Below are positions 44,183 through 54,376 of a DNA stretch of 64,000 nucleotides, piece by piece. A program made the translations under genes and the position numbers. Under the pieces are notes generated by a model that saw only the letters and a program-made list of their open reading frames with translations, made no database searches and was not told the DNA's origin. Within the stretch, counting starts at the first letter, position 1. Each line of letters opens with the position of its first letter. Source of the stretch: Tritrichomonas musculus (Eukaryota > Parabasalia > Tritrichomonadida > Tritrichomonadidae). Location of the stretch: positions 1,116,001 to 1,180,000 of the forward strand of contig JAPFFF010000016.1 in assembly GCA_039105265.1 (NCBI GenBank), in the 5' to 3' direction.

Positions 44183-44240
44183 ATTAATCTCAAATCAATT
44201 TTCATTTATTATTTAATAAAATTCGAAATCTTATAATTTA
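44183..44240 (+). pseudogene. Ankyrin relic C, last part
   Basis: Continues the frame after the mariner-like insertion: INLKSIFIYYLIKFEIL and a stop. Beyond it (44240-44440) lie decayed AAATCAAATCTTTAAAT-type spacer repeats like those in the other ankyrin genes, then another decayed ankyrin start (HITPL) near 44450. Confidence 0.55.
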
Positions 44241-44484
44241 ACATCATTTTAAATCATATCTTTAAATAAAATTTTAAATCAAATCTTTAAATTATATTCT
44301 AGATCAAATATTTAAAAAACATTTAAAATTAAATCTTTAAATGACATTTTAAATCAAACCTTTAAATGAAATTTTAAATCAAATCCTTAAATAACATTTT
44401 TAAATAGCATTTTAAATCAAAAATATAAATGAAATTTATTAAATAATTCATATCACACCATTATGAAATTATCAAATTATACCA

Positions 44485-44990
44485 AAGAGAGCTTGCTTTT
44501 TACACTCAAATTGGCAATAAAAATCAATTTATTTTGAAGCTTTTAGGCCTATTTGAAGTTAGCATTTTTTTATTATGCCTTTGAATATATTGAAGGCGAA
44601 AAAAATAATTTGATATTTTCATTCGGTCACTTTTTGAATGTATTTTTTTGAATTAAAATATTAATCTTAAACAACTTTATAATAAAAAATATTCAAAAAG
44701 TGCCCATGGAAATATAAAATTTCGAATCAACTTTTTGAGGCTTCGCCTCAAAAAGCTGCTTCCGAAATTTTGTTAATTTATTCATTTTGATATATATAAG
44801 ATTATACTTGAAATTATTATTGCAATTGAATGCATTCATTACAAAGGAATGATAATAAGAGACTTAAAATAAGATAATATAATGATTGATTCAAAACATG
44901 ATGCAATTTTAATTGATTCTGATAGATTCGATTTTTATTTTGATATCAAAATAACAAGACTAAATCCAATGCTTAATATATCAAAATTTT
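44485..44990 (+). pseudogene. Protein kinase relic
   Basis: Pieces of a trichomonad kinase can be followed on the plus strand. An RELAFYTQIGNKNQFILKLL piece gives the alphaC/beta4 region. YYAFEYIEGEKNNLIFS is the hinge. EIIIAIECIHYKGMIIRDLK is the helix and catalytic loop, followed by a stop, then DNIMIDSKHDAILIDSDR. At least one frame change and one stop are present, and a foldback repeat sits between hinge and catalytic loop. It resembles the kinase of the 49192 gene. Confidence 0.65.
44632..44755. repeat. Foldback repeats inside the kinase relic
   Basis: CACTTTTTGAATGTATTTTTT-like and inverted AAAAAATATTCAAAAAGTG arms (44637-44706), followed by the perfect hairpin CTTTTTGAGGC / GCCTCAAAAAG (44731-44755). 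Both are built on the TCAAAAAG motif. Confidence 0.65.
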
Positions 44991-45212
44991 GAGTTACACA
45001 ATTCATGTTACGATATTATAATGCTGGTAATAAAAAATAGAATATAAATTTTAAAGTATAAAAAAAAATAAAAGATTTAAATGAAATGTTTATTTGATTA
45101 ATAAATTAGGCAGGATTTTTGATTTGGGAACAATTCCCTAATTTGGAGGTCATTAGTTAAATTGACAGGCATTTCCCATAAATTTTTTTAAGAACCATCA
45201 AAATATATGCAT

Positions 45213-47204
45213 TTAATTTGATTTATTAATAATAAAAATTTCATTTTTAATACTTGTATTTACATTAGGTTGTTCCAATAAAAGTTTTATAATTTCAATA
45301 TTTCCTTTTTCTACAGCTTTATGTAATGCTGTCCGATAAAATGTTATTAAAATTTTATTGAAATATATGATTTTGAATGATATTGAAAAATATGATTGTA
45401 AATGGTATTGAAAGATATGATTTTGAATTTTATCGAAGGATATGATTTTGAATATCATTAAAAGAAATGATTTTGAATTCTATTGAAAGATATGATTCTG
45501 AATTCTATTGAAAAATATGATTTTAAATGAAATTAAAGATACAATTTTAAACTTCATTGAATGATATGGATTTGAATAGTATTGAAAGATATGATTTTGA
45601 ATGATATTGAATGATATGATTCTGAATATTATAAAAAATTATGAAGACAAATATTAAGAATATTGATATCATTTTTATCATTTGATAATAAATGCTTTAC
45701 AATTTCGATATTTCCTTTTTCAATTGCCAGATATAATGCTGTTTTATTAATTAATATAATAATGAAATTTCATTGAAAGATATGATTATAAATCCAATAA
45801 ATATATATATATTAAAACTTTATTGAAAGATATGATTTTGAATTTGATCAAAAGATATGATTTTGAATTTTATTGAATGATATGATTTAGAATTATATTG
45901 AAATACATAATTTTAAATTTTATTGAAAGACATGATTTTGAATAACATTAAAGATATGACATCTAATTTCGTTGAACAATATGATTTTGAATCCAATTCA
46001 AAGATATGATTTTGAATGGTATTGAAAGATATGATTTTGAATCAAATTTAAAGATATGACTTTGAATGGTATTGAATGATATGATTTTGAATGACATTAA
46101 AGACATGATTTTTAATTTCATTTAAAGATATGATTTTGAATTTCATTGAAAGATATAACTTTAAACGTAATCGAAAGATATGATTTTGAATGTAATTGAA
46201 AAATATGATTTTGAATGGTATTGAATGATATGATTCTGAATATTATAAAAAATTATGAAGACAAATATTAAAAATATTGATATCAAGCTTATCATTTGAT
46301 AATAAAAGTTCGATAATTTCGACATTTTCTTCTGTAATAGCCAAATATAATGCTGTTATATTAATTAATATAATATTGAAATTTCATTTAAAGGCATGAT
46401 ATAAAATGAAATTGAAATATACAATTTAGAATTCTATTGAACGATATGATTTTGAATCCAATTTAAAGATATAATTTTGAATGCAATTTAAAGACATGAT
46501 TCTGAATTTCATTGAAAGATATAATTTCGAATTAAATTGAAAGATATGTTTTTGAATTTTATTAAATGATAAAATTTTGAATGATATTGAATGATATGAT
46601 TCTGAATATTATAAAAAATTATGAAGACAAATGTTAAGAATATTAATATCAATTTTATCATTTGATAATAAAAGTTTGATAATTTCAATACTTTCCTTTT
46701 CAATTGCCAGATATAATGATGTTTTATTAATTAATATAATAATGAAATTTCATTGAAAGATATTTTTTTGAATGCAATTTAAGGATTTAATTTTGAATTC
46801 CATTGAATGATATGATTTTGAATTCTATTGAAAGATATAATTTTGAATTTCATTGAATGATATGTTTTTAAATTGTATTGAATGACATGATTTAAAATTT
46901 TATAAAAATTAAAGAAAATATTAAGAAGATTGATGTCAATTTTATCATTTGATAATAAAAGTTTGATAATTTCGATATTTTCTTTTTCAATTGCCAAATA
47001 TAATGCTGTTTTATTAATTAATATAATATTGAAATTTCATTGAAAGATATGATTTTAAATCCAATTAAAAAATATATCTTTAAACTTCATTGAAAGATAT
47101 GATTTTGAATACCATTTAAAGATATGATTTTGAATACCATTTAAAGATATGATTTTGAATACCATTTAAAGATATGATTTTGAATCTTATTTGAAAAACA
47201 TGAA
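45213..47204 (-). pseudogene. Scattered ankyrin units, continuation of ankyrin gene B
   Basis: Five minus-strand ankyrin units lie at about 46920-47020 (ALYLAIEKENIEIIKLLLSN), 46625-46725, 46265-46365, 45655-45755 and 45213-45335 (TALHKAVEKGNIEIIKLLLE, ending in a natural stop after INKSN). Spacers of 200-500 bp consist of about 24-bp units of the type TATGATTTTGAATTTCATTG. Units at 46920, 46625 and 46265 are nearly identical including the flanking TTAATTAATA, so unit plus spacer has been duplicated as a block. No intron consensus at the borders. Confidence 0.7.
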
Positions 47205-47210
47205 TTAAAC
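45340..47210 (-). repeat. 24-bp minisatellite spacers between ankyrin units
   Basis: Dozens of tandem, diverged units (plus strand GATATGATTTTGAATTTCAT) fill all gaps between the ankyrin units of gene B. The repeat keeps neither length nor frame, so it cannot be read through as protein without many breaks. Confidence 0.8.
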
Positions 47211-48422
47211 ATTATTAAAAATTATCTTAATGTGAAATTGTATTAAATTAACAATGCAAATTTCTTTCTTGTTTACATCTATATCTTCACGTTTCAAAAG
47301 TTTTTCAACAAAGGTAAAATAATCGTATTTGCACAAGTTGCAAAACGAAGATTCATTAAGATAATCATTTTCCAAAAAGGCGAAATTATGATATTTAAGA
47401 CTTCGATAGATTGTATCCTGTAAATCATCTTCATCGTTTTGTAAGAAATTTTTTAAGAAGTAATCTGCAATGTCGTTGTGGTGGCATTTGATTGATTCAT
47501 AAAAGAATTGTTTGTATGAATTATCCTCCAATTCAACATTATTGTCTTCCAGAACGTGAATCATTTGTGCATTTTGACCATGAATGGCCAAAAGCCACAT
47601 CAATGGCGTTAGTTTTACACGTTTACTATGTAAATAGTTAAATATTTTATATGAGCCAAAAAACACTGCATATTCAATCAATGACAATTCTTCATCTTTT
47701 TGATTTTGATTTGATTTCTCCTGTTTTTTAAGTAAAAATGAATTTGTTTCATAAATCGATGGCTTAATTTTTGTGTAAAGTGAAACATCATTTAAAGTAA
47801 CGTACAAAACAAATTCAATAATCATGTCCTTTCAAATAAATTCACTTATTTTGCTGTCATTTTCGCCTTCTTTTCGTTTTTCATAAAAATTTTCGGGCAA
47901 TTCTTTCTTTATCTCTTCAACCCATACATTTCCCTTTAATTTATAATCTTCTGGATCATATTTTGGGAACCATTTTTCATTGATGAATGGTTGAATTTCT
48001 GGCTGAAAATACTGTGGATATTTGACATTTATGAATTTATCTGTATTTATAATTTTTTTAGCTATATACTCATCAATAACTATTATTTGCTGTTCAATGA
48101 GAAATAAAAGAATCCTTTTGTTGCTCTTAAAAATATTGAATATTTCTGAATTTGAAAAATATTTCTTGATTTCTTCTTTGAAAATGAGTAAAATTTTTTC
48201 GATTTTAGTAAAAAAGTTTGTGATATGGTGGTGATTATTCACAATTTTGGAAATTATGTGAAGTAATGACAAAAGATCATACTTGTTATCACTTATTTTG
48301 GTATTATTAAATTTGGCTTTAAGTTTTAAAAAAAATTCTTCTGATATAGCTTCTTCCTCAACGAAATTCAGAATATTTTCATAGATGTCTTTCATCATGT
48401 CCAAATATTCTTGAGAGCTCAT
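47205..48422 (-). pseudogene. DUF3447-type ankyrin protein B, N-terminal part, one in-frame stop
   Basis: Starts MSSQEYLDMMKDIYENILNF, with the same layout as gene A: helical domain (FKSNKRILLFLIEQQIIVID), KYPQYFQPEIQPFI, then SLIEYAVFFGSYKIFNYLHS, LTPLMWLLAIHGQNAQMIHV and SIKCHHNDIADY. A TGA at 47832-47834 interrupts one continuous frame (FI-stop-KDMIIEF) exactly where gene A has Gln (LIQKDLIDDF), so it is a nonsense change and not a gene border. The frame ends about 20 codons after DVNKK; further ankyrin units lie downstream in spacer DNA. Confidence 0.75.
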
Positions 48423-49191
48423 GATTTGATAGAAAATAATAAATTATGTTATTAACTTTGATCAAATAAAGTTTTTTTTCAAAAAATTTGAATAGAAAAA
48501 AAAAATTTTGACAAAAATATTTTTGTAAATATCTTTGTTTTGAATTAATTTTTATTGATAATAATTATATATATAATTTTAAAAATGTGTATAAAATATA
48601 ATGTAATAGTAATATCATGAAATGTATTTTTCTATTCTTATTAAATATCTAAAATAATTCAAATTTTTTAATATTTTACATTTGTCTGTCTTTTAATGAT
48701 ATTATCCAGAGTATTTATAATGAAATAAACATAATAATTTCACAGTATAAAATTCTTTAATCTGATGCTGATAAATACAATTGTTTATTCAACTTTTTGA
48801 ATGATACACAAAAATAAAGCACGTTTTTCTCAGTACTTTTTAAAGATAATTTGATAATAATTTACATTTTATTAATAGAGCTCAGCGAAAAATGGATTTC
48901 CTTTTTGAAAATAAAAAATATTTTTTGATTTGATATTGATCCATTTTCCTGATATTGATATCGAATATCTAGACTTAACAATCCTTTTTGGATATAACTG
49001 ATACACATCAAAATAAATATATTTAATAAATATGATCATATATTTTTTATTTATAAGTACCATCTTGAATTTTAATAGCTCGATATAATTATCTGGTCGT
49101 TTTTATATTTGAATGGTTTATAATTCAAAATTTAGAAATTTGAACCAGCACTCACAATTTAATAAAAATTAAATAAAATAAAAACTTTCAA
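48423..49191. other. Intergenic region with a mariner end fragment
   Basis: 48785-48875 matches the subterminal part of the mariner-like element at 42765-42850. Directly after it a 63-residue minus-strand frame (48872-49063; YIYFDVYQLYPKRIVKSRYS) may be a transposase scrap, but that is a guess. No clear promoter motif for the kinase gene except AT-rich DNA. Confidence 0.45.
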
Positions 49192-52100
49192 ATGATTACT
49201 GGCTTCTCAGAGTTTATTGATCATATTAATAAAGAGAACAATAAGATAATAAATCCAAAATTCGTTCATTTGGTTAAAAGCATTGATTTTATACAGAAAA
49301 TTAATGAAAAAGAAAATCTTGATGATATAAAAGAAAAGATAGAAAAGTGCGATTTCATTATAATTGATAAATACGCGAACCTAAATACGGAATACAATGT
49401 TGTTTGTTTTTTAGAAACATTATTAATTATCGAAAAATCAATACTCAAAAAAATTCTACAAAGCATTCAAACTAAAGAGATTTATTTTTTAAATAATTGT
49501 TTTGAAGATATTCAAGACTCTGTTCATGATAAATTTGACTTGGAAATTTTTCATTATGAAATACGAAACTTCACAGAGCAATTTAAATTATTTAACATAG
49601 AAAATGAATTTTGGAAGAATATATGTCCATGTTTATCAGCATACCTCATTAAGAAAAGTTATTTAAAATGTCAAAAAGATAGAAAAAAAAATTTTGAATT
49701 AAATCCAGAAAGTTTTTACATTAAAAAACGGAAAGAATTTAAAAGGGATGATTTTATAGAATTAAGAACGATTGGATCTGGATCTACTTCAGTTGTTTAT
49801 TTATTTTATCACATAGAGAGTGAACAACTGTATGCAGTTAAAATTCATAGAAACAAAGATGAAAAATTATTCAACAGAGAAATGAAAAACTTAGAAAATA
49901 TTCAACATCCGTTTCTTCCTCAATTTTATGGAACTATAAAAGATAAATGGGAAACATTCTTTGTCATGGAATACATTTATGGTCAAACTCTAGAAAATAT
50001 CAAAAATCATCATTTAAGCATATGCGAAAAATTAAGAATAATAATTGAAATTATTTATATCATTAAGTTTCTTCATGAAAACAATCTAATATATAGAGAT
50101 CTAAAGCCTAGTAATGTCATGTTAGACATGTACCAACATGCAATTCTCATAGATTTTGATAGATTAATTGAGAATAATTTAGCAGATAATGAAGATCATA
50201 CAAAAGATTTCAATCATTGTTTTATTGCACCAGAAATTGTGAGTGAATTTCCACAAGAATCAAGTCAATCAAAAAAAAGTGATATATATTCGATTGGGAA
50301 AATGATTGGATACATTATTACTGAAATTGAGCCAAAAGTCAATAACAATAATGATATCATATCGGAATTGGAAAAACTTCATTTTTATCTCCCTGATATA
50401 TCATCTACTTATGAAAAATCAATTGAGACAGATATTGATAAAAGGATTAGTATTGAAGATTTGATTAATTATTTTAAATATTTACATTTGCATGTTGTTT
50501 ATCCTCCCATATATTGTGAAACTTTTGATGATTTTAAGAATTTGCCTTTTAAAGAAAAAGCAATTCTTTTATTTAAAGCTGAAATTAGATTGGCAATCGA
50601 TTTGCATTATTCTATCGATTTCTTTTTAAAATATTATTTGTTAGCAGAAAATCAAAAAGATCCAATGTCGCAATTTGTCCTTGGTGTTTTTTATTCATCT
50701 AAAAATGATATTGAAAAATCGAATTTTTATTTTCAATTAGCAGAAGAGCATAATGATTCAGGAGTTCAACTAAGATTAGGAAATTTATATAAAGATGGTA
50801 TACACAAAGAAAAAGATATAAAAAAGGCAATAAATTATTATTTACTTGCTTCTAAGCAAAACAATCCATCCGCTCATTTTATGTTAGGTAAATTCTATTT
50901 TGAAGGCATATATCTTAATAAAGATGATGACAAAGCATTTTATTATCTTAATCTTGCCGCTGAATCAAATGATCCAGAAATATTAACAAATATAGGTGCA
51001 TTATTTATTAATATAGATATTGAAAAAGCTATATATTATCTCAAACTTGCATCTGATCTAAATTACAAAGATTCTCTCACTCTCCTTGGTTATATCTACT
51101 CCAAAGAAACTCGTATTCCAAAAGATATAAATAAAGCAATTTATTATTTTTCTAGGGCTTCTGAATTGAATGATTCTATGGCACAATATCAACTTGGATT
51201 GATATATGAAAATGGAATAGGTATAAAACAGGATATAAATTTGGCAGTTAAATATTATTTACAAGCTCATTTTCAAAATAACACAGATGCATCGTTTAGA
51301 CTTGGAATGATTTTTTATGAAGGAAAATATATCAAAAAAAATATTAACAAGGCATTATATTTCTTTGGAATTGCTCAACAAAATGAATCATATGCTGGAT
51401 ATAATCTTGGATATATTTATCTTGAAGGATTGGGAGTTGAAAAAGATATAAAAAAAGGAATTGGCTTTTTGACACTCTCAGCAAATCAGAATAATATAGA
51501 AGCTCAATATAATCTTGGTAAAATTTATTTAAAAGGCATATATATAAAGCAAGATATACAAATTGGTATAAATTATTTAATGCTTGCCGCAAATCAAAAT
51601 TATTCAAAAGCACTTTATTTTCTTGGAAAATCTTATTTAAATGGCAGATTTATTAATAAAGACTATGAAAAGTCAATATATTATTTGAAATTAGGAGCCA
51701 AACTTAACAATATCAAAGCACAATATTTTCTTGGATGTATATATTATGATGGAAGAATTGTTGTACGCGATATATATCAAGCAATATACTATTTTGAATT
51801 TGTTGCAAATCAAAATCATGCCAAAGCACAAAATAGTCTTGGTTATATTTATTTAGAAGGTGTCTATATTCCTCGAAATATTCAAAAAGCTCTTTATTAT
51901 TTAAATCTAGCTGCAAATCAAGAGTTTCCAATAGCTCTATATAATATTGGTTTAATTTATTTAGATGGAATTGATATTCCACAAGATATAAATAAAGGAA
52001 TAAATTATTTGCAACTGGCAGCAATTAAAAAGAATGTTGATGCTCAAATTAAGCTTGGCTATATTTTTTCAATGGATAAATATAACATGAAAAATATGAA

Positions 52101-52641
52101 TAAAGCAATTTCTTATTATGAAAAGGCAGCAATTCAAAATAATCCAATGGCACAATATAATATTGGTTGTGTCTATTTTAATGGGAAATATGTTAAAAAG
52201 AATATTAATTTAGCAATGCTTTATTTTGTTAAGTCAGCAAATAACGGATATCCTGATGCCAAATTAGCTCTTGCTGATTTTTATTTGGAAGGAAAATATA
52301 TCAAACGTGATATAAACAAGGCAATACATTATTACAAAGATTTATCTAGTCTCAGCAATGCGCATGCCAAAAATAACCTTGGAGTTATATATAAGACTTG
52401 TTATAAAGGTATCACACAAAATATTGAATATGCAAAAATCCTATTTAATGAAGCTATCAATCAATCAAGAGATCATGTTGCAATGTACAACTTAGCTAAT
52501 ATTTATTTAGATGAGGACCAAAATAAATATGGTAAAAATTATGATAAAGCAATGAAATTATTAATTGAATCATCTTTTGATAATGTAGTATCTTCATTAT
52601 TATTTGTATATTATGTATTAAATATGGTTCAAATGAAATGA
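49192..52641 (+). CDS. Protein kinase fused to Sel1 repeats (1149 residues)
   Basis: Residues 1-180 form the N-terminal domain typical of trichomonad kinases of this class. Residues about 186-430 are a kinase domain: glycine loop G195-S-G197-STSVV, lysine K217 (YAVK), catalytic loop Y301-R-D303-L-K305-PSN, metal motif D321-F-D323 instead of DFG, and APE 346-348. From about 480 to 1130 there are roughly 17 Sel1 units (pattern AxYxLGxxYxxGxxxxxDxxKAxxYxxLAA), which form a curved scaffold for protein binding. HRD is YRD here and DFG is DFD; all ATP- and metal-binding acids remain, so activity is possible. The frame stops at ATGA and a 99-residue coding-like frame follows at once, which suggests a C-terminal frameshift. 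Confidence 0.9.
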   Translation: MITGFSEFIDHINKENNKIINPKFVHLVKSIDFIQKINEKENLDDIKEKIEKCDFIIIDKYANLNTEYNVVCFLETLLIIEKSILKKILQSIQTKEIYFLNNCFEDIQDSVHDKFDLEIFHYEIRNFTEQFKLFNIENEFWKNICPCLSAYLIKKSYLKCQKDRKKNFELNPESFYIKKRKEFKRDDFIELRTIGSGSTSVVYLFYHIESEQLYAVKIHRNKDEKLFNREMKNLENIQHPFLPQFYGTIKDKWETFFVMEYIYGQTLENIKNHHLSICEKLRIIIEIIYIIKFLHENNLIYRDLKPSNVMLDMYQHAILIDFDRLIENNLADNEDHTKDFNHCFIAPEIVSEFPQESSQSKKSDIYSIGKMIGYIITEIEPKVNNNNDIISELEKLHFYLPDISSTYEKSIETDIDKRISIEDLINYFKYLHLHVVYPPIYCETFDDFKNLPFKEKAILLFKAEIRLAIDLHYSIDFFLKYYLLAENQKDPMSQFVLGVFYSSKNDIEKSNFYFQLAEEHNDSGVQLRLGNLYKDGIHKEKDIKKAINYYLLASKQNNPSAHFMLGKFYFEGIYLNKDDDKAFYYLNLAAESNDPEILTNIGALFINIDIEKAIYYLKLASDLNYKDSLTLLGYIYSKETRIPKDINKAIYYFSRASELNDSMAQYQLGLIYENGIGIKQDINLAVKYYLQAHFQNNTDASFRLGMIFYEGKYIKKNINKALYFFGIAQQNESYAGYNLGYIYLEGLGVEKDIKKGIGFLTLSANQNNIEAQYNLGKIYLKGIYIKQDIQIGINYLMLAANQNYSKALYFLGKSYLNGRFINKDYEKSIYYLKLGAKLNNIKAQYFLGCIYYDGRIVVRDIYQAIYYFEFVANQNHAKAQNSLGYIYLEGVYIPRNIQKALYYLNLAANQEFPIALYNIGLIYLDGIDIPQDINKGINYLQLAAIKKNVDAQIKLGYIFSMDKYNMKNMNKAISYYEKAAIQNNPMAQYNIGCVYFNGKYVKKNINLAMLYFVKSANNGYPDAKLALADFYLEGKYIKRDINKAIHYYKDLSSLSNAHAKNNLGVIYKTCYKGITQNIEYAKILFNEAINQSRDHVAMYNLANIYLDEDQNKYGKNYDKAMKLLIESSFDNVVSSLLFVYYVLNMVQMK

Positions 52642-52937
52642 AAATCATTCAAAATGTTGTGAAAAAATATTATTTTAATGATTATATTAGTTTATCAAAA
52701 AAAATTTATGATACAATTTTTGAAGTGTTTGGAGAATACATGCAATACAAATCTTTTTGTGAAGTGTACAGGAAATATAGATGGTCTATAAATTTAATTT
52801 ACATAGGTGAAGAATATAAATTACTAACTGATCTTGATGAAAGAAATACACAAAATGACAACAATCATATTATAAAAGATATTAATAACCAATTCTATTT
52901 GGGATTTGGATATGATATATATCATCCAGATGAGTAA
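52638..52937 (+). CDS. Probable C-terminus of the kinase-Sel1 protein in another frame (99 residues)
   Basis: Overlaps the end of the kinase-Sel1 frame by 4 bp (ATGA). It starts MKIIQNVVKKYYFNDYISLS and continues as a helix-rich chain to GFGYDIYHPDE. There is no room for a promoter, and Sel1 proteins usually end with such a helical cap, so it is more likely the displaced tail than an independent gene. The alternative, translational coupling, is not expected in this lineage. Confidence 0.55.
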   Translation: MKIIQNVVKKYYFNDYISLSKKIYDTIFEVFGEYMQYKSFCEVYRKYRWSINLIYIGEEYKLLTDLDERNTQNDNNHIIKDINNQFYLGFGYDIYHPDE

Positions 52938-54376
52938 AAACTTAATATTTTAAATGAAATAAAAAAAAGATGATTTGTATTACAAACAATTTCAGGATCA
53001 TTATTATAATAATATTTAAATAATACATATAGGTAATATATATGATTTAGGATAAGACTGCCAAGATTTCTTCTTTTATTTTTCAGATTTTTCATAAGAG
53101 ATATTAAAGTTACTTCCAAGCAACTTACAATAAAGGATGAAGAATATTATCAATAATTAATTAAATATCTTTTATAGATTTAATACAGCCGTTTAGGAAA
53201 TAGAATTTTTTTTTAGGAAATAGATTAGCAACGATCATTTTACATTCAATTTTCAATATAACAAAATACGATTTTTTTAGATGACAAAGGAGTATATACC
53301 TTATTTTATTATTACAAATAGTTATATATCTGATAATAAATATAACTATGATGATTAATTTAATAAATAATATTCTAAGATACATAAAATATTAGATTTT
53401 CAAAAAATTTTATTTTTCTAATTAAAAAGCTGATGTATGCTTAATTAAACACCATAAAATATTCATTTTTCTAAGTTTTGCTAATATTTATTGAAAAAAT
53501 AATAATTAGTTAAAATTAAAAGAAAAAATGGAACAACAAGGCAAACAAGCATAATAATAATTTATAAAATGTTCAAATATGAAAGTATAATATATCTGTT
53601 TTTTAAAACAGGTAATATTAGTATTAAATTTAAAAAAAAAATCTAGAACTGTTCTCATTCACTTGGAAAAATTATCAGATATAATGATAAAAAAAGTTTT
53701 ATAGTCACATCAACATGAAAATATGATCAAACGTCAAAGATGTAATATTGTTGAAATATTTGAAGTTTTCTAAAAATGTATTTATTAAATAAAAAAGATC
53801 ATAATAATTTCATATTCAATTTCATTTTGATATTAGTCTCTGAACTCTTTGAAACATACAACATTGAAAATGAAGAGATCGTGATCTTAATATTAATTAC
53901 TGATGAGAATATATGTATAAACTATTTTTCCTTTATATTTTTAAATCTTGGAATAAAGCAGCATTTCATGAATATTTTATAAAAATCTTAATATACTAAA
54001 AGGGTAGTCTTTAATTTAACAAAAAAGTAAATATTTTGAATTTTCTCATGCCGAAACTGAATAAAATAGGTTAAATTTGGCAATACTTTGCTTGTTTAAT
54101 CACTTAAGATGATCATTTTTTGTCCTAGCATGAACAGAAAAAAAATTTTGTTTTTGTTTGTAGATGGCTGTCAATGTTTTTAATCGGAATACTTTATATA
54201 CCATACTAATAAATACAATGAATATCTTTAGTTTATTTATTTGTTATTTCGATATCTATTATTTTAAATGAGATAAATAAATGTTTTAAATCGCGATTTA
54301 AAACAAAAAAAAAAAAAAATCTTTTTAAAAGATTTTTTAAAATATTTTATAGACTTAAAATGAAGGGGAATAAATA
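52938..54376. other. Intergenic region with one coding-like relic
   Basis: At 53645-53985 plus-strand pieces such as RTVLIHLEKLSDIMIKKVL, NMIKRQRCNIVEIFEVF and SELFETYNIENEEIVILIL look like a decayed gene interrupted by stops; the family is not recognised. The rest is AT-rich with no signal. Confidence 0.4.

Noticed and set aside
44731-44755. Hairpin as a bacterial-type terminator
   Set aside because: Lies inside a decayed kinase gene of a eukaryote, and the motif recurs elsewhere as a repeat.
48872-49063. 63-residue minus-strand frame as a transposase fragment
   Set aside because: Next to a mariner end fragment and slightly coding-like, but no motif can be named with confidence; mentioned only as a guess.
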